From: Deltaproteobacteria bacterium
GTDB taxonomy: Bacteria > Desulfobacterota > GWC2-55-46
Assembly (NCBI GenBank): GCA_030646655.1
Contig: JAUSLB010000227.1
Span: forward strand, 1-6,445
Direction: 5' to 3'
Length of the DNA stretch: 6,445 nucleotides
Both the position numbers and the translations under genes were made by a program. The notes under the pieces were generated by a model, which worked only from the letters and a program-made list of their open reading frames with translations, was not told the DNA's origin and did not search any database. Below are positions 1 through 5,601 of this stretch, one piece after another; the first letter of the stretch is position 1, and every line of letters begins with the position of its first letter.

Positions 1-20
1 GGTTGCGTTTTTCCGCAACC
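1..20. other. Short perfect hairpin at the left edge
   Basis: GGTTGCG (1-7) pairs perfectly with CGCAACC (14-20) around a six-base T-rich loop. No T run follows directly on the + strand; the first is at 42-48, too far away for a classical intrinsic terminator. The stem may extend beyond the window. It could be the end of an upstream transcription unit, or a terminator for a gene arriving on the - strand, whose T tract would lie outside the window. The hairpin is visible; its role is unknown. Confidence 0.4.
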
Positions 21-71
21 TGCTAAGGGTGGCTTGTCAGATTTTTTTACTGTTTTTTCAAGGCGGAGAAA

Positions 72-827
72 ATGTCCAAAAGAGTAAGCGGCAAGATACT
101 CGTGGTCGATGACGACGAGACGATAAGGGACCTTTGCAGGGAGGTGCTGACCGTCGCGGGCTACGAGGTCGATACCGTCCGGGGGGCTGACGGGCTCTCC
201 ATGCTCGGCTCGGGGTACGGACTGGTCATCTCGGATGCGGGCATGCAGGAGCCGGGCGGGCTTGAGTTCTACGCCTCGGCCATGCGCGTCCACCCGCACC
301 TCAAGGGCAGGTTCCTCTTTGTGACCGGGGATCGCTCTCAGCTGAGGCCGCTCGTCTCAAAGGACCTGATATGCCTGCTTAAGCCTTTCAGGATCTCGGA
401 GCTCCTCGGCACTGTCGATTCGATGATGACGAGGCTCCTTGAGGGCTTAAAGGGAAAGGAAGAGACGGGAAAGAGGCAGGAGGAAAGGTTCGAGACATTC
501 GTGGAATGCGACGTCTTTGACAAAGAGGAGGACGGGCATGAGTTCCTTGCCGGCAGGGCCGTTAATCTTTCGCGGCACGGGGTCAGGGTCTTATACGAGG
601 GCGCTCCGCTTAAGATAAAAGAGGTGAGCCTGTTTATGAGCATAAACCGCTTAAGCCTCCACAGAAGGGCGGAGGCGGTCTGGTCGAAGCGCCTCGGGGG
701 CGGATTATGCTCGTCAGGGCTTAAGTTAATTGAGCCTGTGCCCGCCTCCCAGCTCATAATCCTCAGCCGTAAAAGGCGCCTCAAAAAGAGGCAGAGGTCA
801 AATCACGCAAGAAAGGCCCAATTTTAA
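72..827 (+). CDS. Response regulator with receiver and PilZ (c-di-GMP-binding) domains
   Basis: Predicted cytoplasmic two-domain signalling protein of 251 residues. Residues about 7-122 form a complete receiver: acidic pocket D13-D15, phospho-acceptor D55 at the end of beta-3, T85 in a VTGD segment, and K104-P105-F106. Residues about 135-232 look like a PilZ domain, with the paired binding motifs RxxxR (R135/R139) and NxSxxG (N165-S167-G170) that bind cyclic di-GMP in this family. A linker rich in Glu, Lys and Arg joins the two. The C-terminus (about 233-249) is a very basic tail of Arg and Lys. The ATG is preceded by a purine-rich AGGCGGAG (61-68). The 19-nt gap to the downstream sigma-factor gene suggests cotranscription. 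Inference: phosphorylation by an unseen kinase and c-di-GMP binding are integrated in one protein; the output partner cannot be read from the sequence. Confidence 0.88.
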   Translation: MSKRVSGKILVVDDDETIRDLCREVLTVAGYEVDTVRGADGLSMLGSGYGLVISDAGMQEPGGLEFYASAMRVHPHLKGRFLFVTGDRSQLRPLVSKDLICLLKPFRISELLGTVDSMMTRLLEGLKGKEETGKRQEERFETFVECDVFDKEEDGHEFLAGRAVNLSRHGVRVLYEGAPLKIKEVSLFMSINRLSLHRRAEAVWSKRLGGGLCSSGLKLIEPVPASQLIILSRKRRLKKRQRSNHARKAQF

Positions 828-833
828 ATATTC

Positions 834-840
834 AAGGAGG
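834..840 (+). promoter_or_regulatory. Near-perfect Shine-Dalgarno of the sigma-factor gene
   Basis: AAGGAGG lies six bases before the ATG at 847. It is the strongest ribosome-binding site in the window and fixes the sigma-factor start. It suggests this gene is translated more efficiently than its neighbours within a shared message. Confidence 0.85.
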
Positions 841-846
841 TTACAA

Positions 847-1974
847 ATGTTCAAAGACAAGAGCAGGAAAAAATTCATCGGTTTCGGCAGCGAAGAAAAG
901 GTAACGGCCTTTGTGCCTGTAAAAAAGCCGCCCCTCTCCGACGGCTTGCAGCCGAAGTGGCCCCTGCCGTTCCGCGCATCCGAAGGCCGGAACAATAACC
1001 CCTCAGGCCGGAAAAGCGGCCCTTGTCCTGTGGAAGATAAGGCCGCAGGAGTGAACGCCAGTCAAGATAAAGCCGCGCCTGCGCCTGAGGCCGCCAGGCC
1101 CAAGAGGCGCGTCAGGAAAGATGAGAGGGACGGCAGGGAGAATACCGCGACAGACTCGGTAAAGGTCTATTTCAGCGGCATAAAGAGATTCAACCTCCTT
1201 ACTTCCGATGAGGAGAAGTACCTCGCAAGGAGGATAGCGAGGGGGGACGCGGTATCGAGGAGGAAGATGATAGAGGCTAATCTAAGGCTTGTTGTGAACA
1301 TAGCGAAAAGGTATCTCAACAGGGGCCTTCCGCTGCAGGATCTCATAGAGGAAGGCAACATCGGGCTTATAAAAGCGGTCGAGAGGTTCAAGGCGACTAA
1401 GGGATGCAAGTTCTGTACTTACGCAACATACTGGATAAGGCATGCTGTCGAGCGCTCTATCGCCAACCAGTCCTCCATAGTGAGGCTCCCCATACACGTG
1501 ACCGCCGACTTATCGAGGCTGACCCGGGCCAACAGGGAGCTTACGAGGTCTTTAAAGAGGGAGCCGAGCCTCGGCGAGCTGTCGGAAAAGACCGGGCTTT
1601 CCGGCAGGTATGTCAAAAAGCTTAATACCATAAGCAAGAAGAGCTACTCGCTTGAGGCGAGCTTCCCGGACGACACCGACCAGTCGCTCCTCGACAGGCT
1701 TGAGGACGACAGGTTCCCCACCCCGATGGAGCTAATCGACGAATCGAGAAGGGTGGAGAGGATAAACGGCTGGCTCGGGATGCTCGACGACAACGAGCGG
1801 ACGATAATAAGGCTCAGGTTCGGGCTTGACGAGGACGAGCCCAAGACCCTTGAGTCCATCGGCAGATCCTTCGGGGTGACGAGGGAGAGGGTGCGCCAGA
1901 TAGAGGTAAAGGCGCTCGATAAGCTGAAAAAGATAATAAGGCAGTCGGACATCACTTCCTTTGACGCGATATGA
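847..1974 (+). CDS. RNA polymerase sigma factor, sigma-70 family group 2 (RpoS/RpoD-like)
   Basis: A 375-residue sigma factor that directs RNA polymerase core to promoters. Residues 1-100 are a low-complexity, Pro/Lys/Arg/Ala-rich extension with no recognisable region 1.1. Region 1.2 is about 102-134. Region 2 is about 138-218 and contains the core-binding segment NLRLVVNIAKRY and the melting/-10 segment ending WIRHAVERS. Region 3 is about 219-297. Region 4 is about 309-364, with the -35 helix VTRERVRQIE (344-353) intact. Lack of region 1.1 and Glu at 202 (Thr440 in E. coli sigma-70) resemble RpoS rather than the housekeeping factor, although RpoS proteins are usually nearer 330 residues. Unusual points are His199 at the Gln437 position and a Cys187-x-x-Cys190 pair in the melting region. 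The family call is very secure; rpoS orthology is not, so no symbol is given. It sits between two response-regulator genes. Confidence 0.93.
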   Translation: MFKDKSRKKFIGFGSEEKVTAFVPVKKPPLSDGLQPKWPLPFRASEGRNNNPSGRKSGPCPVEDKAAGVNASQDKAAPAPEAARPKRRVRKDERDGRENTATDSVKVYFSGIKRFNLLTSDEEKYLARRIARGDAVSRRKMIEANLRLVVNIAKRYLNRGLPLQDLIEEGNIGLIKAVERFKATKGCKFCTYATYWIRHAVERSIANQSSIVRLPIHVTADLSRLTRANRELTRSLKREPSLGELSEKTGLSGRYVKKLNTISKKSYSLEASFPDDTDQSLLDRLEDDRFPTPMELIDESRRVERINGWLGMLDDNERTIIRLRFGLDEDEPKTLESIGRSFGVTRERVRQIEVKALDKLKKIIRQSDITSFDAI

Positions 1975-2006
1975 GGCGGGCAGGCTTTTAAGGGAGGATA
2001 TCATTC

Positions 2007-2645
2007 ATGCCGATAAAGACAGCGGTCGCTTTAAGCAACGCGCTTTTCTCCGAGGGCGTAAAGAAACTGCTGGAAGGCTCCGAAGAGATCAGGGTCGTGG
2101 AGATCCTCCAGCCCGGGGTAAGCCCTTACAGGGCGATAGAGGCCGTGAAGCCCGATATAATACTCGTTGATTTCACTACCCTCTATAACGTCTTCGGGGA
2201 CGCGGGCCCGGCCCACAATTTAAGGTTCATCCTCATAGACACATGCTGCGGGGAGGAGAACATCATCTCAGCGATCATCACAAGGGGGCTTAAAGGGGTG
2301 CTCATGGGCAACTCCACCGCCTCGCTTTTAAAGAAGGCCATAAGGGCGGTGGCCGGGGGAGAGATCTGGCTCGATAAGCTCAATGTGAAAAACCTCCTTA
2401 CCGGCCTCCATGCCCTGAAGAAAAACAACAAGGCCGCGCTCTCGGAGAGGGAATGGGGGGTGGTGTCGCTCGTGGGGCAGGGCTACAGGAACAGGGAGAT
2501 AGCGGAAAAACTCTGCATAAGCGAGCCTACCGTGAAGACCCACCTCCAGAGGATATTCCATAAGCTCGACATTCAGAACAGGCCCCAGCTCATTACATTC
2601 GCCATAAAGAACCAGAGCGAACCCCGCCACCCCGTCCTTCAGTAA
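2007..2645 (+). CDS. NarL/FixJ-type LuxR-family transcriptional regulator with degenerate receiver
   Basis: A 212-residue regulator with the NarL layout. Residues about 3-120 resemble a receiver and about 143-203 form a LuxR-type helix-turn-helix: LSEREW opening, NREIAEKLCISEPTVKTH helix pair (162-179), then the usual FHKLDIQNR dimer helix. The receiver looks non-canonical. The acidic pair expected after beta-1 is Ser10-Asn11, and the switch Lys after beta-5 is replaced by Met100/Gly101, although Asp55 remains at the phospho-acceptor position. Phosphorylation is therefore doubtful, and control by ligand, partner or abundance is more likely (inference). The start is supported by AGGGAGG at 1991-1997, nine bases upstream. 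It lies 32 nt after the sigma-factor gene and probably closes the operon, because a terminator-like hairpin follows. Target genes are unknown. Confidence 0.88.
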   Translation: MPIKTAVALSNALFSEGVKKLLEGSEEIRVVEILQPGVSPYRAIEAVKPDIILVDFTTLYNVFGDAGPAHNLRFILIDTCCGEENIISAIITRGLKGVLMGNSTASLLKKAIRAVAGGEIWLDKLNVKNLLTGLHALKKNNKAALSEREWGVVSLVGQGYRNREIAEKLCISEPTVKTHLQRIFHKLDIQNRPQLITFAIKNQSEPRHPVLQ

Positions 2646-2674
2646 GGCCCGGCGGGGCTCCTGACATCCGCGAG

Positions 2675-2703
2675 ACCCTTCGCGAAAAGGAAGGGTTAAT
2701 TTT
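2675..2703 (+). terminator. Possible rho-independent terminator after the regulatory cassette
   Basis: ACCCTTC (2675-2681) pairs perfectly with GAAGGGT (2690-2696) around an eight-base loop, followed by TAATTTT. The tract is interrupted by two A bases and the stem has only seven pairs, so termination may be partial. Its position, 30 bases after the LuxR-type gene and before a promoter, fits an operon boundary. Confidence 0.45.
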
Positions 2704-2717
2704 CACCCGCTCGCCAA

Positions 2718-2757
2718 CCCCGCAGCAAGGCGCGGGGAATGGACGCCCGTGCGTTTT
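2718..2757 (+). other. Two further small hairpins in the intergenic gap
   Basis: CCCCGC (2718-2723) pairs with GCGGGG (2732-2737). Next, ACGC (2743-2746) pairs with GCGT (2751-2754), whose last T begins a run of four T bases. The second could be a weak terminator tail, ending just before the -35 box at 2761. Both stems are short (six and four pairs), so they may only be chance structure in GC-rich DNA. Confidence 0.3.
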
Positions 2758-2760
2758 CAT

Positions 2761-2789
2761 TTGACAGCGGAACCCCTGTAATGTAGACT
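2761..2789 (+). promoter_or_regulatory. Sigma-70-type promoter for the pyrophosphatase gene
   Basis: TTGACA (2761-2766) matches the -35 consensus exactly. A 17-base spacer leads to TAGACT (2784-2789), a four-of-six match to the -10 box. Transcription would start near 2796 and leave a leader of about 45 bases before the GTG at 2842. This is the best promoter-like sequence I found in the window. Confidence 0.65.
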
Positions 2790-2790
2790 T

Positions 2791-2804
2791 TTTAAATATT
2801 TAAA
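2791..2804. repeat. 14-bp perfect AT-only palindrome at the predicted transcription start
   Basis: TTTAAATATTTAAA equals its own reverse complement and covers the predicted start point (about 2796). An eight-base palindrome, CGGATCCG (2805-2812), abuts it. A perfect dyad over +1 is a plausible operator position, but AT-rich initial transcribed sequence also favours open-complex formation, so the regulatory role is inferred. Confidence 0.4.
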
Positions 2805-2824
2805 CGGATCCGCCAAAAACATAA

Positions 2825-2830
2825 AAGGAG
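2825..2830 (+). promoter_or_regulatory. Shine-Dalgarno supporting the GTG start of the pyrophosphatase gene
   Basis: AAGGAG lies 11 bases before GTG at 2842. The next in-frame ATG (2872) would have no such site and would remove residues of the conserved N-terminal strand, so the GTG is preferred. Confidence 0.65.
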
Positions 2831-2841
2831 AGTTTATTTCG

Positions 2842-3354
2842 GTGAAACAGGGCGCGGGGACTATCAATGTAATGATAGAGATCCCAAAAGGGTGCAGGAA
2901 CAAGTACGAGTACGACAAGGAAAAAAAGGTCATAAAGTTCGACCGGATGCTCTTCTCGGCCGTCCACTACCCGAGCGACTACGGGTTTATACCGGAGACC
3001 CTTGCGCAGGACGGAGACCCGCTTGACGCCCTCGTTCTTGTCTGGGAGCCCACATTCCCGGGCTGCATGATAGAAGCCAAGCCCGTGGGGCTTTTTAAGA
3101 TGTGGGACGAGAAAGGGCCTGATGAGAAGATACTTTGCGTGCCGATAGGCGACCCGTTCTGGAACCATTTAAAAAGCTTAAAGGACGTCCCTCCCCACCT
3201 CTTAAAGGAGATAGAGCACTTCTTCAGGGTCTATAAGGACCTCGAGGAAAAAAAGACAGGGGTGGAAGGCTGGGAAGACCGCAAATCAGCCATAAGGATC
3301 ATAAAGGAATCGAGACAGAGATACCGGGAACAGCTTAAAACCCCTCAGCCCTGA
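2842..3354 (+). CDS. ppa: Inorganic pyrophosphatase, family I (soluble)
   Basis: A cytoplasmic Mg-dependent enzyme that hydrolyses pyrophosphate to two phosphates, pulling nucleic-acid and other biosynthetic reactions forward. The 170-residue length is typical of bacterial family I enzymes. Active-site residues can be aligned with E. coli PPase: K21 and E23 in the NKYEYD segment, R35, Y47 in the PSDYGF segment, the signature D57-G-D59-P-L-D62, D89 and D94 around the [11 protein letters not shown] stretch, and Y131-K132 before DLE. All key metal and phosphate ligands I can identify are present, so it should be active. It begins at GTG and follows its own promoter after an intergenic gap. The next ORF starts eight bases after the stop, so downstream genes may be transcribed from here, although a functional link between pyrophosphatase and the kinase is not evident. 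Confidence 0.95.
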   Translation: MKQGAGTINVMIEIPKGCRNKYEYDKEKKVIKFDRMLFSAVHYPSDYGFIPETLAQDGDPLDALVLVWEPTFPGCMIEAKPVGLFKMWDEKGPDEKILCVPIGDPFWNHLKSLKDVPPHLLKEIEHFFRVYKDLEEKKTGVEGWEDRKSAIRIIKESRQRYREQLKTPQP

Positions 3355-3362
3355 AAGCTCAG

Positions 3363-3599
3363 ATGAAGAGAATCTATTTCCCGCTTGCCAATAAGGCGCT
3401 TCTCGCCTTTTTCGTGGCGCTCCTGCCTATACTCGCCGTCTTTCCGATCACATACCGCAGCAATAAAAACCATATCGAAAAGCCCGTGCTCGAAGACCTT
3501 AGGACGATCGCGGACGAACGGGAGGGCCTTTTCTTCCTCGAATCCAAAAGGAAAGAGATAGCCGGCCTTGCAGACAACGGGATAGTTAAAGAGAAGTAG
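3363..3599 (+). pseudogene. Probable truncated N-terminus of a membrane sensor histidine kinase
   Basis: A 78-codon ORF. After a short basic start (K2-R3) there is one hydrophobic span (about residues 12-30), then a polar segment with an EKPVLEDLRTIADEREG stretch. That resembles the start of the extracytoplasmic sensing domain after the first membrane helix in sensor histidine kinases I know from Deltaproteobacteria and Nitrospirae. It stops at a TAG where such proteins would continue into the rest of the sensor, a second membrane helix and the kinase core. The bases after the TAG do not resume the domain in any frame before the next gene. No convincing Shine-Dalgarno precedes the ATG. The likeliest reading is a remnant left by deletion or recombination. 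The alternative is a small single-span membrane protein that is translated and partners the downstream soluble kinase. Confidence 0.5.
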
Positions 3600-3621
3600 G
3601 CCTGTACTGGCTTGTTTTAAG

Positions 3622-3636
3622 CTCGGCGCCGCCGAG
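3622..3636 (+). other. Compact GC hairpin directly upstream of the kinase ribosome-binding site
   Basis: CTCGGC (3622-3627) pairs with GCCGAG (3631-3636) around a three-base loop. The purine stretch AGGGG (3637-3641) follows immediately and ends four bases before the ATG at 3646. No T tract follows, so it is not a standard terminator. Its position could affect ribosome access, but this is inference from location only. Confidence 0.4.
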
Positions 3637-3645
3637 AGGGGTTAG

Positions 3646-5577
3646 ATGAGTAAGCTTAAGGTGCTGATAGCCGAGGACCTCGAAGACGACGCGCTCCTTC
3701 TTTTAATCGAGCTTAAGAACGGCGGCTTCGAGCCCGCCTTTAAGCGGGTCGAGTCGAAAGAGGAGCTTATCTGCGCCCTTAAGGGGCAGGGCTGGGATCT
3801 CGTCCTTACGGATTATTCCATGCCCGGAATGAGCGGGCTCGAGGTGCCGAAAATCATCGAGGAGATGGGGCTCGCGATCCCCGTAATAGTGGTGTCCGGG
3901 GTTATGGGCGAGGAGTTCGCCGTAGCCGCCATGAAGGCCGGGGCCGGAGACTATATAAGGAAGGGGAGCCTGTCCCGGCTCGTCCCCGCGATAGAGCGGG
4001 AACTGAGAGAGGCGCGGGGAAGGAGGGAGCACCGTGAGGCGGTAGGTGCCTTAAAAGAGAGCGAGGAGAGGCTCAGGACGATATTCGAATCCTCGATGGA
4101 CGGGATGTTCGTCATTGACATGCAGGGCAGGTACCTCGATGTGAACTTCGCCGGGTGCCACATGTTCGGCTACACGAGGGAGGAGATATTATCTTCCGAC
4201 ATAAGCCTGCTAGTCTTCCCGGAGAACTCAGGCAGGATCGAGGAGCATAAGACGCACTGGAGGAAGGGGGCGTACCTGCCAGAGGTGCGGATGCGCAGAA
4301 AGGACGGCTCGGAGATATGGGTCGACCTCGCTATAACCCCTTTCAGCGTGGGGGACAAGGATCTCGCCCTCGGCGTCAAGCGCGACATAACCGAGCGCAA
4401 GAGCGCTGAAGAGGGCCTAAGGGAGAGCGAGGAGAGGTTCCGCCAGATATTCGAGCAGAGCGAGGACGCGCAGCTTATACTTAGCGGGGAGTGCTCCGTG
4501 ATAGACTCCAACCCGGCGGCGATCGCGCTCTACGGGTTCTCCGGGGAGGAGATGACGGGGAAGTGCTCGTCCTTCATCGGGTGCTCGTCCTTCCTCGGGG
4601 CAGAGTGCGACAAGATAAAAAACGGCATAGGGGGGCGTAAGGGCTTTTCTATCGAGCGCTTCGAGACCTCCAAGAAGGACGGGACGAAGATTACGACCTC
4701 CGTCAGGGGGCAGATAATAAGGCTCCGCCGGTGCGACATGGTTTACTTGACTGTCCGGGACATGACCGAGATGATGAGGATGGAGGAGGAAAGAAGGGTC
4801 ATTCAGGCAAAGCTAATACACGCCAACAAGATGACGTCTTTGGGCACTTTAGCCTCGGGCGTCGCCCACGAGATAAATAACCCGAATAACTTCATACTCT
4901 TCAACTCCACCCTTTTAACGGACGCGTGGAAGGACGCGACGATAATACTTGAGGCATACTACCGGGAGGACGGGGACTTCTCCCTCGGAGGGCTTCCCTA
5001 TTCAGAGATGAGGGAGGTGATACCGGAGCTCCTCTCGGGGATAACCGACGGGTCGAGGAGGATAAAGGGCATAGTGGATAACCTTAAGAACTTCTCAAGG
5101 GCGGGAAAGGCGGGCGTCGAAGGGGAGTGCGACGTGAACAGGGCCGTCATGGCCGCGTCCTCGATATTAAGCAACCAGATCTCTAAGTACACCGACAGCT
5201 TCCATCTGGCCTGCGCCGAGGACATCCCGCCGATGAGGGGGAACGAGCAGAAGATAGAGCAGGTAATAATAAACCTCATAATAAACGCCCTCCACGCCCT
5301 GCCGGACAGGTGCGCCGGGGTGTGGGTATCCACCGGATACGACAGCGACAAGAAGAACATAGAGATAAAGGTAAGGGACGAGGGGATAGGGATGTCAAAG
5401 CAGGTGCTCGAAAGGATCACGGAGCCGTTCTTTACGACCAAGACCGACACCGGAGGCACCGGGCTCGGGCTTTCGATATCATATACGATCGTAAAGGAGC
5501 ACAGGGGCTCGCTTGAGTTCGACTCGGAGCCGGGGAAGGGAACAACCGTCACCATAAAATTACCAGCGCAATCTTAA
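3646..5577 (+). CDS. Soluble hybrid-type sensor histidine kinase, REC-PAS-PAS-HisKA-HATPase
   Basis: A 643-residue kinase without membrane spans, so predicted cytoplasmic. Receiver about 3-122: acidic pair E10-D11, phospho-acceptor D56 in DYSMPGMSG, S84 and K106. First PAS about 137-253, ending in the DITERK motif; second PAS about 258-378, ending in RDMTE. Both begin with an SEERhRxIFE-type helix. The dimerisation/phosphotransfer domain has H408 in an AHEINNPNN box and a long helix pair up to about 490. The ATPase domain has an N box (N543, N547), G1 D578-EGIG, F box EPFFTTK and G2 GTGLGLS (605-611). All catalytic boxes are intact. The N-terminal receiver suggests it is itself a phosphorelay target. 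No cognate DNA-binding regulator is adjacent; partners could be the regulators in the left cassette, which is only a guess. The second PAS contains an 18-bp tandem duplication. Confidence 0.92.
   Translation: MSKLKVLIAEDLEDDALLLLIELKNGGFEPAFKRVESKEELICALKGQGWDLVLTDYSMPGMSGLEVPKIIEEMGLAIPVIVVSGVMGEEFAVAAMKAGAGDYIRKGSLSRLVPAIERELREARGRREHREAVGALKESEERLRTIFESSMDGMFVIDMQGRYLDVNFAGCHMFGYTREEILSSDISLLVFPENSGRIEEHKTHWRKGAYLPEVRMRRKDGSEIWVDLAITPFSVGDKDLALGVKRDITERKSAEEGLRESEERFRQIFEQSEDAQLILSGECSVIDSNPAAIALYGFSGEEMTGKCSSFIGCSSFLGAECDKIKNGIGGRKGFSIERFETSKKDGTKITTSVRGQIIRLRRCDMVYLTVRDMTEMMRMEEERRVIQAKLIHANKMTSLGTLASGVAHEINNPNNFILFNSTLLTDAWKDATIILEAYYREDGDFSLGGLPYSEMREVIPELLSGITDGSRRIKGIVDNLKNFSRAGKAGVEGECDVNRAVMAASSILSNQISKYTDSFHLACAEDIPPMRGNEQKIEQVIINLIINALHALPDRCAGVWVSTGYDSDKKNIEIKVRDEGIGMSKQVLERITEPFFTTKTDTGGTGLGLSISYTIVKEHRGSLEFDSEPGKGTTVTIKLPAQS
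4563..4598 (+). repeat. 18-bp tandem duplication inside the second PAS domain
   Basis: Two head-to-tail copies, 4563-4580 and 4581-4598, differ at only one base (A at 4576, C at 4594). The frame is kept and the protein reads CSSFIG then CSSFLG at residues 307-318, adding a second Cys and six residues to the loop after the GEEMTGK helix. The near identity suggests a fairly recent slippage event. Confidence 0.85.
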
Positions 5578-5601
5578 GGGGCGTTGATATATAATAAACT
5601 G

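Noticed and set aside
34..62. TTGTCA at 34-39 as a -35 box for the first gene
   Set aside because: No -10-like hexamer occurs 16-18 bases downstream (TTTCAA, TTCAAG or TCAAGG), so a promoter here is not supported.
338..784. 148-codon open frame on the - strand opposite the PilZ response regulator
   Set aside because: It is a shadow of the real gene: no ribosome-binding site was apparent, composition is Ser/Arg/Leu-rich as expected from the complement of this codon usage, and no domain is recognisable.
1404..1625. 73-codon overlapping frame on the + strand inside the sigma-factor gene
   Set aside because: It overlaps the highly conserved regions 2 and 3, has no ribosome-binding site I could see and encodes no recognisable motif.
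2622..2657. Inverted repeat CCCCGCC (2622-2628) and GGCGGGG (2651-2657) across the end of the LuxR-type gene as a terminator
   Set aside because: The loop is 22 bases long and no T run follows; the hairpin at 2675-2696 is a better candidate.
4998..5555. 185-codon open frame on the - strand opposite the kinase ATPase domain
   Set aside because: The + strand here encodes intact N, G1, F and G2 boxes. The antisense product is Ser/Pro-rich with no motif and is explained by the codon bias of the kinase gene.
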